Source of the DNA: Holacanthus passer
Lineage: Eukaryota; Chordata; Actinopteri; Pomacanthidae
NCBI GenBank assembly: GCA_025331565.1
Contig: JAFREQ010000027.1
Coordinates: forward strand, 1,240,001 to 1,304,000
DNA: 64,000 nt
Direction: 5' to 3'
Both the position numbers and the translations under genes were made by a program. Below, piece after piece: positions 46,316 to 59,648 of this stretch. Positions within the stretch are counted from its first letter, which is position 1. Each line of letters begins with the position of its first letter. Below the pieces are notes generated by a model. It saw only the letters and a list, made by a program, of their open reading frames with translations, had not been told where the DNA came from and ran no database searches.

Positions 46316-46839
46316 AGATCAACAGACAGAGGTCAAAGGTGTAGAAGTGGTTAAAAGGCTTAATGTGACAAAGTTTGCCAACAAAATCAAAACAGCACAA
46401 TCAGGCAAAACCTCAAATAGGTGAAAATCCTGCTAACATGAATATGACATGATCACGTAAAGAAGTAAAAACAAAGTGGTGACTGAAAAGCTGATTAATG
46501 ACTCACTGAATTTGATCATGTAAAATAAGCATAATTGCCACAAGTCAACAATTTGACTGCATCATTACCATTTATTTAGTTGTTTATTTAGTTAATTTAA
46601 TTCCTAAAAATCACTTACTCAAAAATAATATAAAGTCTGTTTTCATCCTATAATATTTGTATTCATATTTCTCCTCAGTACTTCACACATGACATGACAC
46701 AACACATCTTGTATAACCACTGTAGAGGAAAATAGAAATAATGCATGGATACCAAGGCTATTTTTACACCTGAATGTAATATTGATGAGGTTTTTCTTTT
46801 CTCTGGACTGGATCAGATCTAACTGCATCCGGCTGCGGG

Positions 46840-47032
46840 TGCCTTTCCCTTTTATTGTCGGCGGATCCCTTTAAAGAGGTGGAAGTGAGCAGAAGCAGCT
46901 CTCAGTTCAGCTTTATTATGCAGAGCAGCAGACAGGGAGGCGCATGAAGGGGAGAAACAGCCGGGACTGATAAACAGGGAAAAGTCCAGTCAGGATCACA
47001 GATTAACACCAGCAGATAAGAGAACATTTAGG
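46840..47032 (+). other. Candidate 5' UTR exon (possible alternative TRIM2 exon)
   Basis: A GC-richer, AT-poor stretch (TTGTCGGCGGATCCC, then GCAGAGCAGCAGACAGGGAG) ends in a strong donor, CATTTAG|GTGAGTGA, at 47032. It has the look of a first exon. TRIM2 is the only downstream gene on this strand in the window, and in mammals it uses several distant first exons, but the link is inference. Confidence 0.3.
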
Positions 47033-50000
47033 TGAGTGAATCACAACTTCCTGCATGTCTTTCTTCAGAAAACATTATCTGACATTTAATGAATGTTCAC
47101 ACTTTGTCCCACTTGATTCTATGTGAGACTTTTAGATTCAGAAGAAGCTTTAACTTGCAGAATTACATTTCTGGATTAACATTAAATATGCATGCAATCA
47201 TGTAAAGTGCAAGCGACCCAGACATGCATGTGTTAAATTAAATCTATAATCCATTTACACTGACAGCAGCTCTATTCCCCAGACAAATCTGCAGCAGCCT
47301 CGTGTTTCTGTCAGCATCTTCAATCTGTGAAAACTTGAATGAACCTCTGTGCCGACTGAGGAGTTATGAGTCAAACAGGATCTCATGTAACACTTGGCTT
47401 GTTGGCTTTATGTTTTATGAGCAGAGTTTCATGTGCATGGACTCAGTATTTAATTAAAAATCTGCTTCACTGTCAGAATATTTAGGTTGGATGTGAAAAT
47501 CAGCTGGAAGTCCTGAGTGCTTTTACAACTGCTACTATATGTTCTCCTGCATTTTAAGAAAAGATATTTAGTTCTTGGTGTTTCACTATTTGTAGATGGA
47601 TTTGGAGATGGAAGTGCAGTTAGATTTGACACAAAACTGATTTGCAAGTTGAATAACTCATTGCAGCATTGCAGCTGGGATGGGACCACAATTAATGTTA
47701 TTTGTTCCACCTGTGCTTTTTTTCCGCTGTGTGAAGTCAATCTGTCAGTTATCTGATATGGAAAAGGTTAAGAATCTGATTTATTTTGCAACAATAAGGA
47801 AACAAGAGTTCGCTGATGCAAGCAAAATTCAGCTTAAATATTTATTCAGAAAGAAAACATGTAAAATGAACTGAAAATGAAAACGTGATGCTCAATAAAA
47901 CGCATCAGTCAAATCCTGAACATGAAAAAGTCAATCTTACTCTCAACTTCCAACTAGTTTTCTTATTAGTTTGCTGATAAAGATCAACTTTATCATTATC
48001 AAATCTTTTCAGCTTGGATTTGGTTTAAAAGAGCTTTAAAAAGTTGTTTAAAAGAATAATAATAGAAATTTGGTGAAATGCACTTCTTCACTTTCTTGCC
48101 AAGTGTTAAATAAAAAAGATGAACTACTCTCATGTCCGTTCGCCTGGTAATAACAGCTACAACTTTAGTGATGCAAGTTGGCAGATTTTATTTGACTTTG
48201 AAGAGAACCTGGCTCATTTCACCAAACCATCTTCGTGTCATTCGATGGCTCCATTCTTCCTCATAGATAAACTAAGAGGATTAAAGTCTCATTACATTTG
48301 CCTGCTCTCTGTCCGCCCCTGTCTCTCTGCATGTGAGAGTGAGTGTCTCCTGCTTTGATGTCTGATCTGTAGCTTTTCTGTGGCAGCTGTTTTTTCAGTC
48401 CCTGTGACATTAGAGGTGCTTGAATGCTCTGCAGTAAGTGATTCTGGGAACAGAAAGTAGGGAGCGATGCAGAAAAGGCTGCATAACTCTCCCACTGCTG
48501 CAGCACAGTGTGATGCAGCGCTGCATCTGTGGGAGGATTTTCACACTAATCAAGACATACAGCATCCTCAGAGATGAGTCAGTGCACATCCACAGTCTGT
48601 GAAATATTCAAAATATCAGAAACACCTTTTAGTTAATCCTCCAGTCCCATATAACATCAACACAGACTGTGATCTCATAAATGACCTTAGAGTTTAATCA
48701 AGACTTTTCTGATATACTTTGAACAAATACTCAATATTACAAGGGTAACAAAGGTTAGATTGGAGCTGCATTAAGCCTCAATACTTTCTTGGTACAGACA
48801 AATGTTTTTGCAGTATTAAGTGTCGGAAACTGTCAACATCATTTTCACAGTTTCTGATTTAAATGATAATTTTGCCAGGTTTTTGTGACTGTTTTTGCCA
48901 CATTTACTGTTTGAGTGCTTTCATTTCTTTCATGAATTTTGAAAAAGGTTTTGTTTAAAACGTTTCTTTTAAAAGTAACGTATGGAAAAGTATTGATCTG
49001 CACTAGTTCTGGAAAATGTCAAGGAATGTTATAGGATTTATTCCAGGACTGCTGCATTAGATTGCTTTAGATTGTACAGGTTTATCTAATAAACTGATTC
49101 CTCACTGTATAAAGTTAGTGAAGGTTTGTTTATCTAGGTTTGTATTTTAATGTTACCGTATCACCTGGAGGTCAGCAGGTGTTGTCAATGCTTGTGTGAG
49201 CATTTGATTATCCAGACATCGTTTTTCCACTGCGATTGTCGCCTGGTGGTGGATGTTTTCCCTCAGCTCATTCACTGACTGAAGGCCCTGCAGGCTGAAC
49301 CGCTGCCCTGTGACACTTTGACCTCTCGGGATCAATGGGCTCGGTGCTGCGAGCTCCGCTGGGACTCTACAGCAACGTCTGTCTGGTTAAAACTAATTGA
49401 TGAGCGGTGGACATCAGCCAGCTTAGTGACTCTTAACCGAGTAGTAGCTCTGAGTGGCTAAAGGATTTGGAGATGTTGACAGTGTGTTTGTGTGTTAAGG
49501 GTCATAATACTTGAAATGATGGAGAGTTCAGGGCAGGGCACTCTGTCACTAACACAGCTATTTAAATCTGATTAAAATACCAGAATGCAACGATGCATGT
49601 GTCATTAATCAGTAAGACAAACAGTCACTAACAATATATTTACAATTTTTAGATTTATTTTTATGCTTTACATTTTGTTTTTGTTGCTTTTTTCCTTAGT
49701 AGGTTGCATCAGATAAGTGATGTAGAGACACATTCACATTCACATTACTGTTTTAAGATGGACTCAGTATAGTTCATAGTGAGCTTTAGTGGTGTTGATA
49801 GCAAATTGTGTATTTCTTCTTCTTTAATTTATGATTCATGTCCATCTGTTCCTGGAGCCCATGGTCTTCCAACATTTCAAAAACCAAAAATATTCAATAA
49901 CCAGTGATAGAAAAGCAGCAAGTCCTCACATTTAAGAAGCTAGAAGCAGCAAATGTTTGGCATTTCATCTTGATAAATTAAATGTCCTGCACATCTACAC

Positions 50001-52980
50001 AGGTGCTTTCAGGCTGGTTAGGATGATGTCGGGCACAGATATGATGGAAATTACATGAAGTCACCAAACATCATCTAGAGATAAAACAAACAATCAGAGT
50101 CAGGAAGCTGTAAATCAAGCACAGCCTATATCTGTATATATAACTATAATGAACAAAGAGACCTGAGCTCTAATCAGGTAGAAAACACTCGTGTGGGTGG
50201 ACCATGACTTTGTCAAATGATTTAGTGATTTCAACACATTAAAAAATCCAACTTTCTAATATCTGGAATTGAAGCTGTGATTGTGACAGTTCTGATAAAT
50301 CAGTTTTAAATTGAACAAAAACCTTCAGACTTTATTTTGCTGTAGCTACAAATACACCCTGTGCTCACTATCACAGCTCCATCTGTGTATCTGCTCTCTC
50401 AGACGAGCGTCCTCATAATGTAACGTGCACGTCACACTCCAGCCAGCAGGGGATATCAGTGCTGCGCCGAAGGAACGTGACCCACCCAAATAATCACCAT
50501 GTGTATAATAATGGACTGATGATGCTCCTTAAATGTACAAAGTCAAAAATTGGTATTGTGAGGTGAAACCATCACAGTCTTCTATGTGTATGTTCCATGT
50601 ACGTAAAAGGAAATGCATAGTGTAAAATATCAGTGGTTGATAAATGTGTCCCTTCTTGGTGACTTATTTCAGGTCATTGGTCTTGTTTGAGAGTGATGAG
50701 GTAAAAACAGACCAAAAACAAAGACAGGTAGTTCACAGCAACCTATAATTGTGTGCACAGTGTGTTTGTCTTTTTCATCTCATTTCCATTCAGACTGTTT
50801 GCATTTCAGATTATTCTGCCTCCTCTCACGCCTGTTTTCTTCGCTCAAGTGAACGAAAGAAGCTATAGTGAAAAAAACTTTAACTGTTTGGCTTTGTTGT
50901 TTTACCTTTCTTGGTCCAATGTCTCATTTTCTGCAGAGTGGGCTGTGGTTAATCATTGGATTCCCTTTAGTTATCTTTTGACATGGACAGTAAAGGTGGT
51001 ACTTAGTCAGCCTACAAGGTTGGTATACAGGAAGTTAATTTTTCTGTTAGTCTCTGTTAGTGTTTTTTCTTATTTCCTGTCTATGTTCACGCCTGTTTAC
51101 GTGCTCTCAGTTTAAATTATACAGTATATTGTTGGACATGCATGGTTGTTCAAATTCTGGATTTTGAAGACACATTAAGCTGTTTTCCCCTCACTCAGTC
51201 ACACACACGTCACAGAGACGTCATATAAATATAAGCTGAAAGGGAATTGAATCACTGTATTCCTGTGTCTGTTCAAAGCCATTTTCTGTGCTATAAGTAA
51301 TCCAGTTAAGTGGGAGTGGACGTACGGGGGGAAAACAGATGTGTTCGGATAATTACTACAAACATTGTTTGTGGCCTGCCAATAAGATTAAAGCTTTCAA
51401 GAAATGTGAAACTCTCGAGGGGCTTACATGTCAGTGTCATGAGGCGTTTGTGTGTTTCTGTCTGTAGCAAAGTGTGTGTGGGTGTGTACAGCCTGAAAAG
51501 ACAGCATGAGTGATTCTGTTGTTGTGGAACCACCGACGTTTCTCTGCCAAGATGGAAGTACAAAACCTGTGGTAACAATGAGGGGAAGGCTGCCCTCTTG
51601 GTGTCAGAGCAGGAGGTTCGTACTGCTATCGTGTTTTTGGGACAGTGGAACTAACAAGTACTAAAATTCAGTAAAGAGCTACTGATATAAACACTGTTGC
51701 ACCTACTGTGAAAAGGCCCGGCCATCAGACTTTCAATACTCAAGTCAGACTCATAGTCTTGTTTTTGTTTGTTTGTTTTCTAGCTGTTCTGGAGCATTTC
51801 ACATTATCTTCATCAGCAACCAACTGTTTGCTTGGTTGTTCACATCTCAATTTTCTGTGAAGTTTAAAGACGTCTAAAAGTGAAAAGAAGAGAACAGAAG
51901 TCCCTAAAGTGCTCAGATAACATCAACATGTGATATGATTAAAAAGTACTTGAATCAAACACACCTTGTGATTGTTGCTGTTTCCAAGGTCAAGAATGAA
52001 CTTTGACTTTCACTGTTTTGCCACTTTTAGACTCTCTTATTTAGGCAAAGTTCTGTCTGTATAAAATGTTATGGCAATCCATCCTATAGCTGGTGAAACT
52101 ATTCAGTCTATTCACTGACCAACCCTCACTGGTGTCCAGAGAGCAACCTGTCAGAATAACTTTTAAGGGTTTTATGGAAACATATTTCTCAGAGTTAAGT
52201 GTCAAGAAAGTATAGTTTTGGTTTCAGCGCCCAAATTCAGCTCTTCTGCAAAAAAATGAACTTGATTTGTGTTTATAATCGTGGACGTGTTGGTTGATCC
52301 TAGTGATTTGTGGGTCGAGCGGTCCTCTTCCTCTTGTCTCTCCTGAGCTGTAGTCGTTGTTGCATCATCTCTGTCTTGTTTACCAGCTTTGCTTCGGTGC
52401 ACAGAGTCCCCTGAGGGAACGGGGCCGATAGTAACATGCTTGTTTGACTGGTGAAAAACTCTAGTTTCTCTCTTTGAACTGTCCTGATCAGTACACGACT
52501 GCAGTGTGACCAGAGGATTTTATGATTATTGCGGTTTTCATCTTGTTTCAATTACTGCGACTTTGGCCCAACTCTTGACCTTTTACGTCAAGAAAAGCAA
52601 AAGAAAAGTTGCATTTATTTCACACTCTGCTGTCGATAATTTTGGCTTATGTCCTTAAAAAATGTCCTTCCAGCTTGCTAAAGATAAAAGTAGAGCACTT
52701 GTACACTCGGGGCCTTTCTTGGAAATGGAGATAAAATTGTGCACATGGAATCAGGCTTCCAACTTTATCTTTATTTTAAGAGACAAAACATGTAACATAA
52801 AGACAGAGTGCCGTGTTGTTTCTGTTGTACCAGGGTCACTTCTTGAAATAATGAAATGATCTGACTCCTGTTGGACTGTTTCTCTCTCTTCTCTGTCTGT
52901 CAGATGCAGCGTCCTCTGTCACTCCTTATCTGTTTCTCTAGTCGTGCCTCTGGGACTCTTGCCCTCACTGGGGGTTAAAG
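47033..52980. other. FHDC1-TRIM2 intergenic, third part
   Basis: No gene recognised. It includes a repeat fragment at 49865-49990, a weak CTCF-like CCAGCAGGGG at 50443, and an AT-rich hydrophobic open frame at 50753-51115 that matches nothing I know. Confidence 0.45.
49865..49990. repeat. Dispersed repeat, 'GTTGCAGCCC' family fragment
   Basis: It contains AAAGCAGCAAGTCCTCACAT and AGAAGCTAGAAGCAGCAAAT, matching the interior of the family. Confidence 0.55.
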
Positions 52981-53019
52981 AGCAGCACAAGCTTTAAGCC
53001 CAGCCTCCACACAGCTTCA

Positions 53020-53261
53020 CCAAACCCCTGCGATTGGTCCGTGGTTTCCCTCTACACCACCGGCGGGTCCTCCCCCCTCCGCCTCCACCCAGCCCTGTCA
53101 GTCTGTTTGGATTATTGTAACAGCTCAGGCCTCTTGCATGCGCTCCCCTCTGCCCACAAACTACAGTATATGAGAGATGAGACGGATTAGGTGACAGAGA
53201 GCAGCGTTTGTTTTCGTCCCAGAGAAGAGAGAGAGGAGAGGAGAGCAGCCATGGAGTGGAA
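53020..53261 (+). promoter_or_regulatory. Candidate promoter with first exon ending at 53261
   Basis: An inverted CCAAT box (ATTGG, 53033-53037) and a TATA-like TATAT (53167-53171) precede a purine-rich leader and ATGGAGTGGAA|GTAAGT, in which the ATG at 53251 has an excellent Kozak context (GCCATGG). The four-codon start MEWK is out of phase with TRIM2 if joined directly to 62360. It could be an alternative TRIM2 leader, a short upstream frame, or an unrelated transcript. Confidence 0.35.
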
Positions 53262-55605
53262 GTAAGTGGGATGTTTGATTTGAAAGGTGGAGAGGAGAGG
53301 TGGAAAGAGTGAGTAGTTGATGGAAACATGGATAGATTTATGATTAAAGGGGAAATTGTACTGATGTTGTCTTGGAAAAGTCCTTATAGGGTTCAGGGTT
53401 GATCATTTGTTTGTGTGTTTGGCTTCTGTAACAGGAAGGGATAATCGTTAAAAGATGCCTCTATAATTCCTGGGTATTAACCTGGAAGCCTTGTGAGCTG
53501 ATACTAGAAATACAGGTTCCAGCTGCAGTTCACATGCTCTCAGGTGTTCACTTAGTAAAATAAGTATTGTGTACTTTCAGTAGCTTTTCTGTGCAGGTGT
53601 ACATGTACGTGTATGCTCACATGAAAATATTTGCTCGACTCTCATTTCCTTTTCCTGTTTATCATGCCCAGGGGCTCCGATGTCTTGAACCCAAGCAGGT
53701 GCACTGAACATGTCTGTATTCTGTGTGATGAGAAAGTTTATTTATATAACCCAAAGTTTTATCCAAGAACATATGACCCCCCTCTACCTTTAGATCATTG
53801 ATTTGGTTGATTCATGACATATAATCAGAAGTATTTGTAAGTCTGTTTTTTATCAATGTCAGGAAGCTGCAGGATGAAATCAACAATACAAAATCATGAT
53901 GTGATGAAATATGACATCTAGCAGCATCATTAAACTGTCAATGCAATCAGTATTTAATATGATAACACTGGTTCCTCATTTACCGTTAATTAGTTGCTGC
54001 ATTACAGATGTTTTCAGGATGTGGTTATGAGAAAAAAAAAATTAACTGCAACTTGGTTCATTTTAATGAAAGATGGAAGACAGAACTCTGACAACAAACA
54101 TAATACATCACTTCTCACATAAGTCTCTTCCAGGTTAAACACCTGCTGATGCTATAGGCAATGTGGATTGCATAGTTAGAAAAGTAAATAAAAAGTATAT
54201 GCACTATTTTACCAGCCAATGGTCCAACACATAACCTGCTGTAAAATGGCAAATTGTTGTTTCTATGCTTCGGTTTTTGTATGGATGTATTGTGTTTTAT
54301 TTTCAGTGACTTCATGAACCTGTGCATGAACATTTTCCACTGGTGCACTTTGTCTGGACATTGAGTCACAGTGTTTTAGCATCACTGAATTTTGGCTGAC
54401 AGATGTGCAGCATGGACAGTTTCCAATGTCCCCGTGCTCGCACATCTGCAGGCCTTAGTTTGAGGTCAGTAGTTAACGTACATGCACTGACACACACAGA
54501 CAGAGCATTGTCTTATCTTGTGTTACCAGAATGCACAGTTGGACAGATATATGACTCAGTGGCGCATTGACACTGGGTTTCCTTATTCACTCAGTGAGCA
54601 CAGCCTCTTTCTCTGACATGTACATTTGACCCGGCCGAGCTTTAAGAATACTACTCAGTTCGTCAACAGGAATATTACCCAATCTCAGAAAAAAGAAAAG
54701 TTATGGTTTATGAATTGCAAAAATGTCCAAAATAAAACCCTCAAAACAAAAATTTCTACAACCTTATTTTGAGGTTTAAAACCAACACTGTCCACTTTCA
54801 TCTGTGGTTTTCAAAGATGCTTCTGGTCAATGAGACTTTTCAAAGAGGAAGGGTGGATGTGGAGTTGATTAACGAGGGGATGTTCGGGCTGACAGCGTGC
54901 TCTGCCGCCGTAATCTCTCATCATCCTGTCCCCAGTGGATGCTTTAGATTAGCATGAGAGTGGTCTTATAGTTCAGGGCTGAGGCCTTATGTCACCCTGT
55001 CCAGCGCTGAAGGCATGCGAAGCCCCTGAATCCTCTGAAACTCAAAGCCAGCACATAAACTAAAGCACTGCATAAAGGTGTGGCTTTAATTTTTCTGAGG
55101 CAAATTCTTGGAGCTGCTGCTGAATAATTACAGCATCTGGAGGCTGGTTGAGTCAGAATTGAAGTATTTTGTTTTTAAAACTGTTGTAGTTTTGATGAAA
55201 TGCTGCTATTACAAAGGTCACGACGGACATAAGCCTTACAGACGAGCCATCTGGCTTTAGGTGCTGAGAGGATTTAAACTACAATAAACGCTGGACACAA
55301 ACAAAAAGCAACAGTCAACTCTCATTTAAACAGCGGTTAAATATTATTATTATATCGTATTATAGTCTTTAGAGTCAGTGTAGTATTCATGTTGTCCTCG
55401 TCTGATGATGGTGATTTTAGGTATAATGAACATGTGAGAGCTGTTGACTGACTGAAAACATAATGTTAGTCTTATCTCGTGCCCGCAGAACTAATGGGAG
55501 GCAGATACATAGTTAAGTGACGCATTGACCTTGAGTTTATTCATTCAGAAAAAATGTCAACTGTGATGTGACAGTCAGACAACTACAACAGACAAAACAG
55601 CAGAC
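53262..55605. other. FHDC1-TRIM2 intergenic, fourth part
   Basis: No gene recognised. A 27-base exon-like unit at 53672-53698 has both splice signals (see findings). The rest is AT-rich sequence with no feature I can support. Confidence 0.4.
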
Positions 55606-55611
55606 GACTGA

Positions 55612-56000
55612 AATATCTCAACAATTACTGGTCGGATTGATGCAAACAATCCGTCATGGTTCCCAGAGGATGTGTTTGCACCCCTGAGCTATTGGTTCTC
55701 ACAGGCCTTTTAGTCACTAACGACTCTGCCGGTTCCTTTGAAAGGGACTTACACCAAACCTTAATTTTCATGGTTCCTAGAGGATAAATCCTGCTCGACT
55801 TTTGTGATTTTGGGTGAAATCATCTACACAACTATTAAATAGATTGCCATAAAATTCGGTACACACATTCAAGTTCGCCTCAGGATGTTTTGTTTTATAA
55901 GAATTTTGGTCACCTTAACTTTTCCTCAAGCAACAAGCACCTCAGAATTCAAAATTGTCCAGTACTTTGTTTTATGACCTTTTAAAAGTAATGATTTTCC
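55612..56000 (+). repeat. Dispersed 'GATTGCCATGAAATT' repeat (copy 1)
   Basis: It contains AAATATCTCAACAATTACTG, AGATTGCCATAAAATTCGGT and ACACACATTCAAGTTC, and ends near CCAGTACTTTGTTTTATGAC. I recall this as an abundant percomorph repeat of unclear class. Copy 2 is about 1.1 kb downstream. Confidence 0.7.
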
Positions 56001-56699
56001 CATTAGTGGCATTGCATGAAAACAGCAGCAATAAACTGTCCTGTTATTCTAGTAGCATAACGTTGAACCTGCGTGTGACTGAACTCTTGGACTTCTGACC
56101 CGACAAATTAGCCTTACATCGTAAAACATTATCAAACACTCAAGAAGGTGGAGGTGAAGCGAGACCAACTGGCTGGTCTCTACTAATTCACCCTGGTTGT
56201 TTCCACTGTGAAAGCAGTCGTTCGGACTGGCCGGTGTCATTATTGTGCAGGGTGACCTGGTGTTTTGTGTGTTTAGAAAGCGGGAGATGGTGAAAACAGC
56301 TGAGGTCAGTGCTCTGGAAAGAGCTGTGGGACGGACACCAGAGGGAGACCCAGAGTAATGTTCAAGCCACTGCAGCCATGAAAACCAAAACCTAAAATAT
56401 GCCCAAAAGAACTGTTTGAAAACTGTCTCCTCTTCATCCTGGTGAGTGGAAATGAGCTGGTTTAAAATTACAGCTTGCTCTTGATTCTCCACACATGACA
56501 GTCAAAGTTTAACAGAGGCTGAGGTTGTGTTTTCTTTATAGGAGGATGGATTGAAAGCAGCGGATGTTTTTCTCTCATAGCTACAAGTCAGTCGCTGTTT
56601 TTGCTTCATGGTTGTCTTTGAAGTGTCTTAGTTCATCATGGGCAATGATGTGACGGTGAACAGTGAAGCAATGAAAACTGGTTCAGTCTCATGTTTACT

Positions 56700-57290
56700 C
56701 CTCAGTGTGTCATTGTGTTTGCGCCCCAGAGCTATTAGTGTCTCTACTTTATTTTGTTAACGTCATGGTTCTGCCGGTTTCTTTGAAAGGGCTTAAAGGC
56801 CCAACCCTTGATTTCTAGCTCCGGGAGCAGCAATATCTGTTTGTTGGATGGTTCTCTACTTACGTCCTGACTGGAATATGTCAATATCTACTGGATTGAT
56901 TGCCATGAAATTCTGTACAAAGATTCATGGTCCTCAGAGAATGAATCCTCATGACTCTAGTGAACCTCTGACTTTTCCTTAGGTGCCACCAGGAGGTTGA
57001 TATTTCTGGTTTTGAGTGAAATGTCTCCACAACTTCTGGATGGATTGCCATGAAATGTGGTCCAGACATTCATGTTCCCTTGAGGATAAATTGTAATATC
57101 CCCGACTCTTCATGTAGCACCATCTTCAAGTCAAAGTTTTAATTTCTATAATAGATTGGTTTATGACCAAATACCTACAAAACGAATGCCTTTCCCATCA
57201 GCTAATTAGGAATGTCAGCATGCTAACCTGCTAAACTATGTTAAATATAGGTTAATGAAAATAAAGGCCTCTTTTCCTGTTGCATTTACA
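56700..57290 (+). repeat. Dispersed 'GATTGCCATGAAATT' repeat (copy 2)
   Basis: It shares TTCTGCCGGTTTCTTTGAAA, GGATTGATTGCCATGAAATT, AAATGTCTCCACAACTTCTG and CAGCATGCTAACCTGCTAAA with the family; it is better preserved than copy 1. Confidence 0.75.
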
Positions 57291-59224
57291 AACACTGGTG
57301 ATGTAATAAAACTTATAACATCAGCATCAGGAAACACTAATAACTAATGTTTAAAGGCCTGTCAGTCCAGTTGGAAGTCATAGTAGGTTCCAGTCCTGCG
57401 TTCTGATTTCTTGTGGTGGCTGACACTTTAGTTTACATTCAGATTGCAGTGCCTTTAATGCGAATCAGAAACTGAAGAGTTGTTGTTTGTCACAGAAGCT
57501 GGTGGATGTGAGCATATAAACCAAGTTTGCATATCCAAATTGAAGGCAGGACGCTTTTATAACCACTCATTGAATGTGTCTTGTGGCGTTTCTGACCACT
57601 AGGTGGAGCTGTGGAGTCATGTTTTTATGTTTTGTTTATACGTCTACATTTAAAGCATAGGGGTCATAATATTCTATATCTTTCTGATCGTACAAAATGA
57701 AAAAGCCAACACCAACATTATGTTAATCTGCCTCTCTTTGCTTTCAGTCCTGTCTTCTAGAATATTGAATCCAGGTTGATGCTTTGGAAACTGATTGTGT
57801 CATTCATCCTCACGTTAATACTACTACACATGCAACTGACTATTCAGCCGTCATGTTTTCATCCTTCCAGCAGTGTTGCATTATTTTCCTTGTTCTGTGT
57901 CCCACTCCTCCTGACTTTGGCAGAGGCCGAGATGAGATCACTGGAACAGCCTCGGAGCTGCCAGGCATGATGAAATGTGTGAAACGCTCTGTCAAGATCA
58001 ACTCATGTTACTGAAAAGGAAAGGTAGAAAAGCTACAGAAGAATTGAACAACTCCACTTTATGTTGTTATTTGCTGGTAGATGGAGGACAGCAGTTTCTC
58101 AGCATATGAAACGATAAGATCAGTCATTTCATGCATGGTCTTGGGGAATATGTTGAAAATTCCTATTTACAGTGGAAATCAATCTCAATGTTTTTATTGT
58201 TATTGTCCTTCCTGAAATAGAACAATATTGTTTCGCAGCAGATTGATCTTGGATCGACATCAAATGTTATTATGTTAATTGAAGACATTTCCAAGAAATA
58301 GAAGGGAAGTTTTATTAGTATTTTTCTTAACCATTGAAGCCATTCAAGACTTAAATCTCATTCTTCCCATTGAGGGTAAAAGTTTTTATTAATATTCTTA
58401 CATGATATGTTTGGTCATGCAAACATGATACTTGATGCAAACAATGAAGACAATTTAGCTGATAATAGTACTGAATTTCAATTTTTTAACTTCATTCATT
58501 CAGCCCAACATTTGTATTTTTTGGATTTCTTGTAGGAAGGGAATAATGGTCTCCATCTCGCTGATATCATTTTCACTTAAAAGTGGTTGGAAGCTGTGGT
58601 GTAGCGTTTGCCAGAAGCAGTTTAGGTTTATTGAAGACATCTGTAAATTTAAGAGTTGTTATTTCTGTGTGTGCACTAACGACACTTTGTACAGCTACAT
58701 GACACTGTTTCATTGATATAGCCTAGTAGGTATCAAACTATGCAGGACATGTTTCCATCCTCAACCCTGACCCTCTAAGATCTACTAAGACTGGTTGTGA
58801 ACAGGCACAATACCGGACTTGTATCAAACACTGAACAAGTCAAAGCAGTGGGCAGCAAGTGTCGAGTGTTAGATGTCTGAATTGGGCAAACAGAGCCCTT
58901 TCAAGTAAATCATTTGTTAACACACACACATCTCTTCTTTCTCTCTGTGTCTCCTCCACCACATACATTTGTACCTATAGTACATAGTGTTCTGGCATGA
59001 TGCAAAACTATACAGCACTGGCTTCATCCAGGAAGTGTTTTCATCTTCCTGGAAATCCCTGCCTCTGAAACCACGTGATGGCCTTCATCTTTTCATCTTC
59101 TCTCAAAAAAGGAATGGATTCACCTCAGGGTTATGTCAGAGACTATGAAGGACTAACAACATACTGTATTGTTAAGGATTAAAAATCTACTCGTGTTGTG
59201 TTATGTATCACAATGAACTGACAT
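57291..59224. other. FHDC1-TRIM2 intergenic, fifth part
   Basis: Apart from the CTCF-like motif I see no supported feature. The open frames near 57780-58014 have no recognisable product. Confidence 0.4.
57595..57608 (+). promoter_or_regulatory. CTCF-like motif (plus strand)
   Basis: CCACTAGGTGGAGC has one mismatch to the CTCF core. Confidence 0.4.
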
Positions 59225-59648
59225 TGTGACCTGTGTGTGTGTGTGTGTATGAAGGAATGTGTAGATACAAGAGCCTCTCTGGTCATTTGTCATACTTTCA
59301 TTCCCTTATACTTGATAGTCATGATTCTCTTTCATCTTTTGCCTCTCTCTCTCTCTCTTACCCTTTTCTTGCTCTGCCTCTGCATGCACAGTGAGTCAGC
59401 AGCATGCACACACCCACACACGCACACACACACACACACACACATGCACTCTGAAAGATCCCTTTGGCTTTAACTCTATTTGGTCGTGAAGAGGACCCAT
59501 AACTGCTGTCCCCTTTTTTTCCCCATTTGTTAGCTCACAAGCCGTCAGCCAGTAGTGGCTCACATGCTCCTGATGCTGCACACGCTCTCTGCACTGCAGT
59601 GAGCCAGCATTTACTTCAGACCGAGAGAGAGAGAGAGAGAGAGAGAGA
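59225..59648. repeat. Cluster of microsatellites (GT)n, (CT)n, (CA)n, (GA)n
   Basis: GT units at 59233-59248, CT units near 59347-59358, imperfect CA units at 59407-59444 and GA units at 59623-59648 occur within 420 bases. The open frames across them are simple-sequence shadows. Confidence 0.95.

Larger units (their letters stand above)
42651..46800. other. FHDC1-TRIM2 intergenic, second part
   Basis: No gene recognised. It holds repeat copies at 43900-44112, 44395-44580 and 46182-46310. A short exon-like unit at 43687-43708 (TCTTCAG| ... |GTGAGAG) is noted but unsupported. Confidence 0.45.

Noticed and set aside
57748..57774. A second 27-base exon-like unit with AG and GT borders
   Set aside because: In the phase required by the 53261 donor it meets a TAG at once; the resemblance to 53672-53698 is probably chance.
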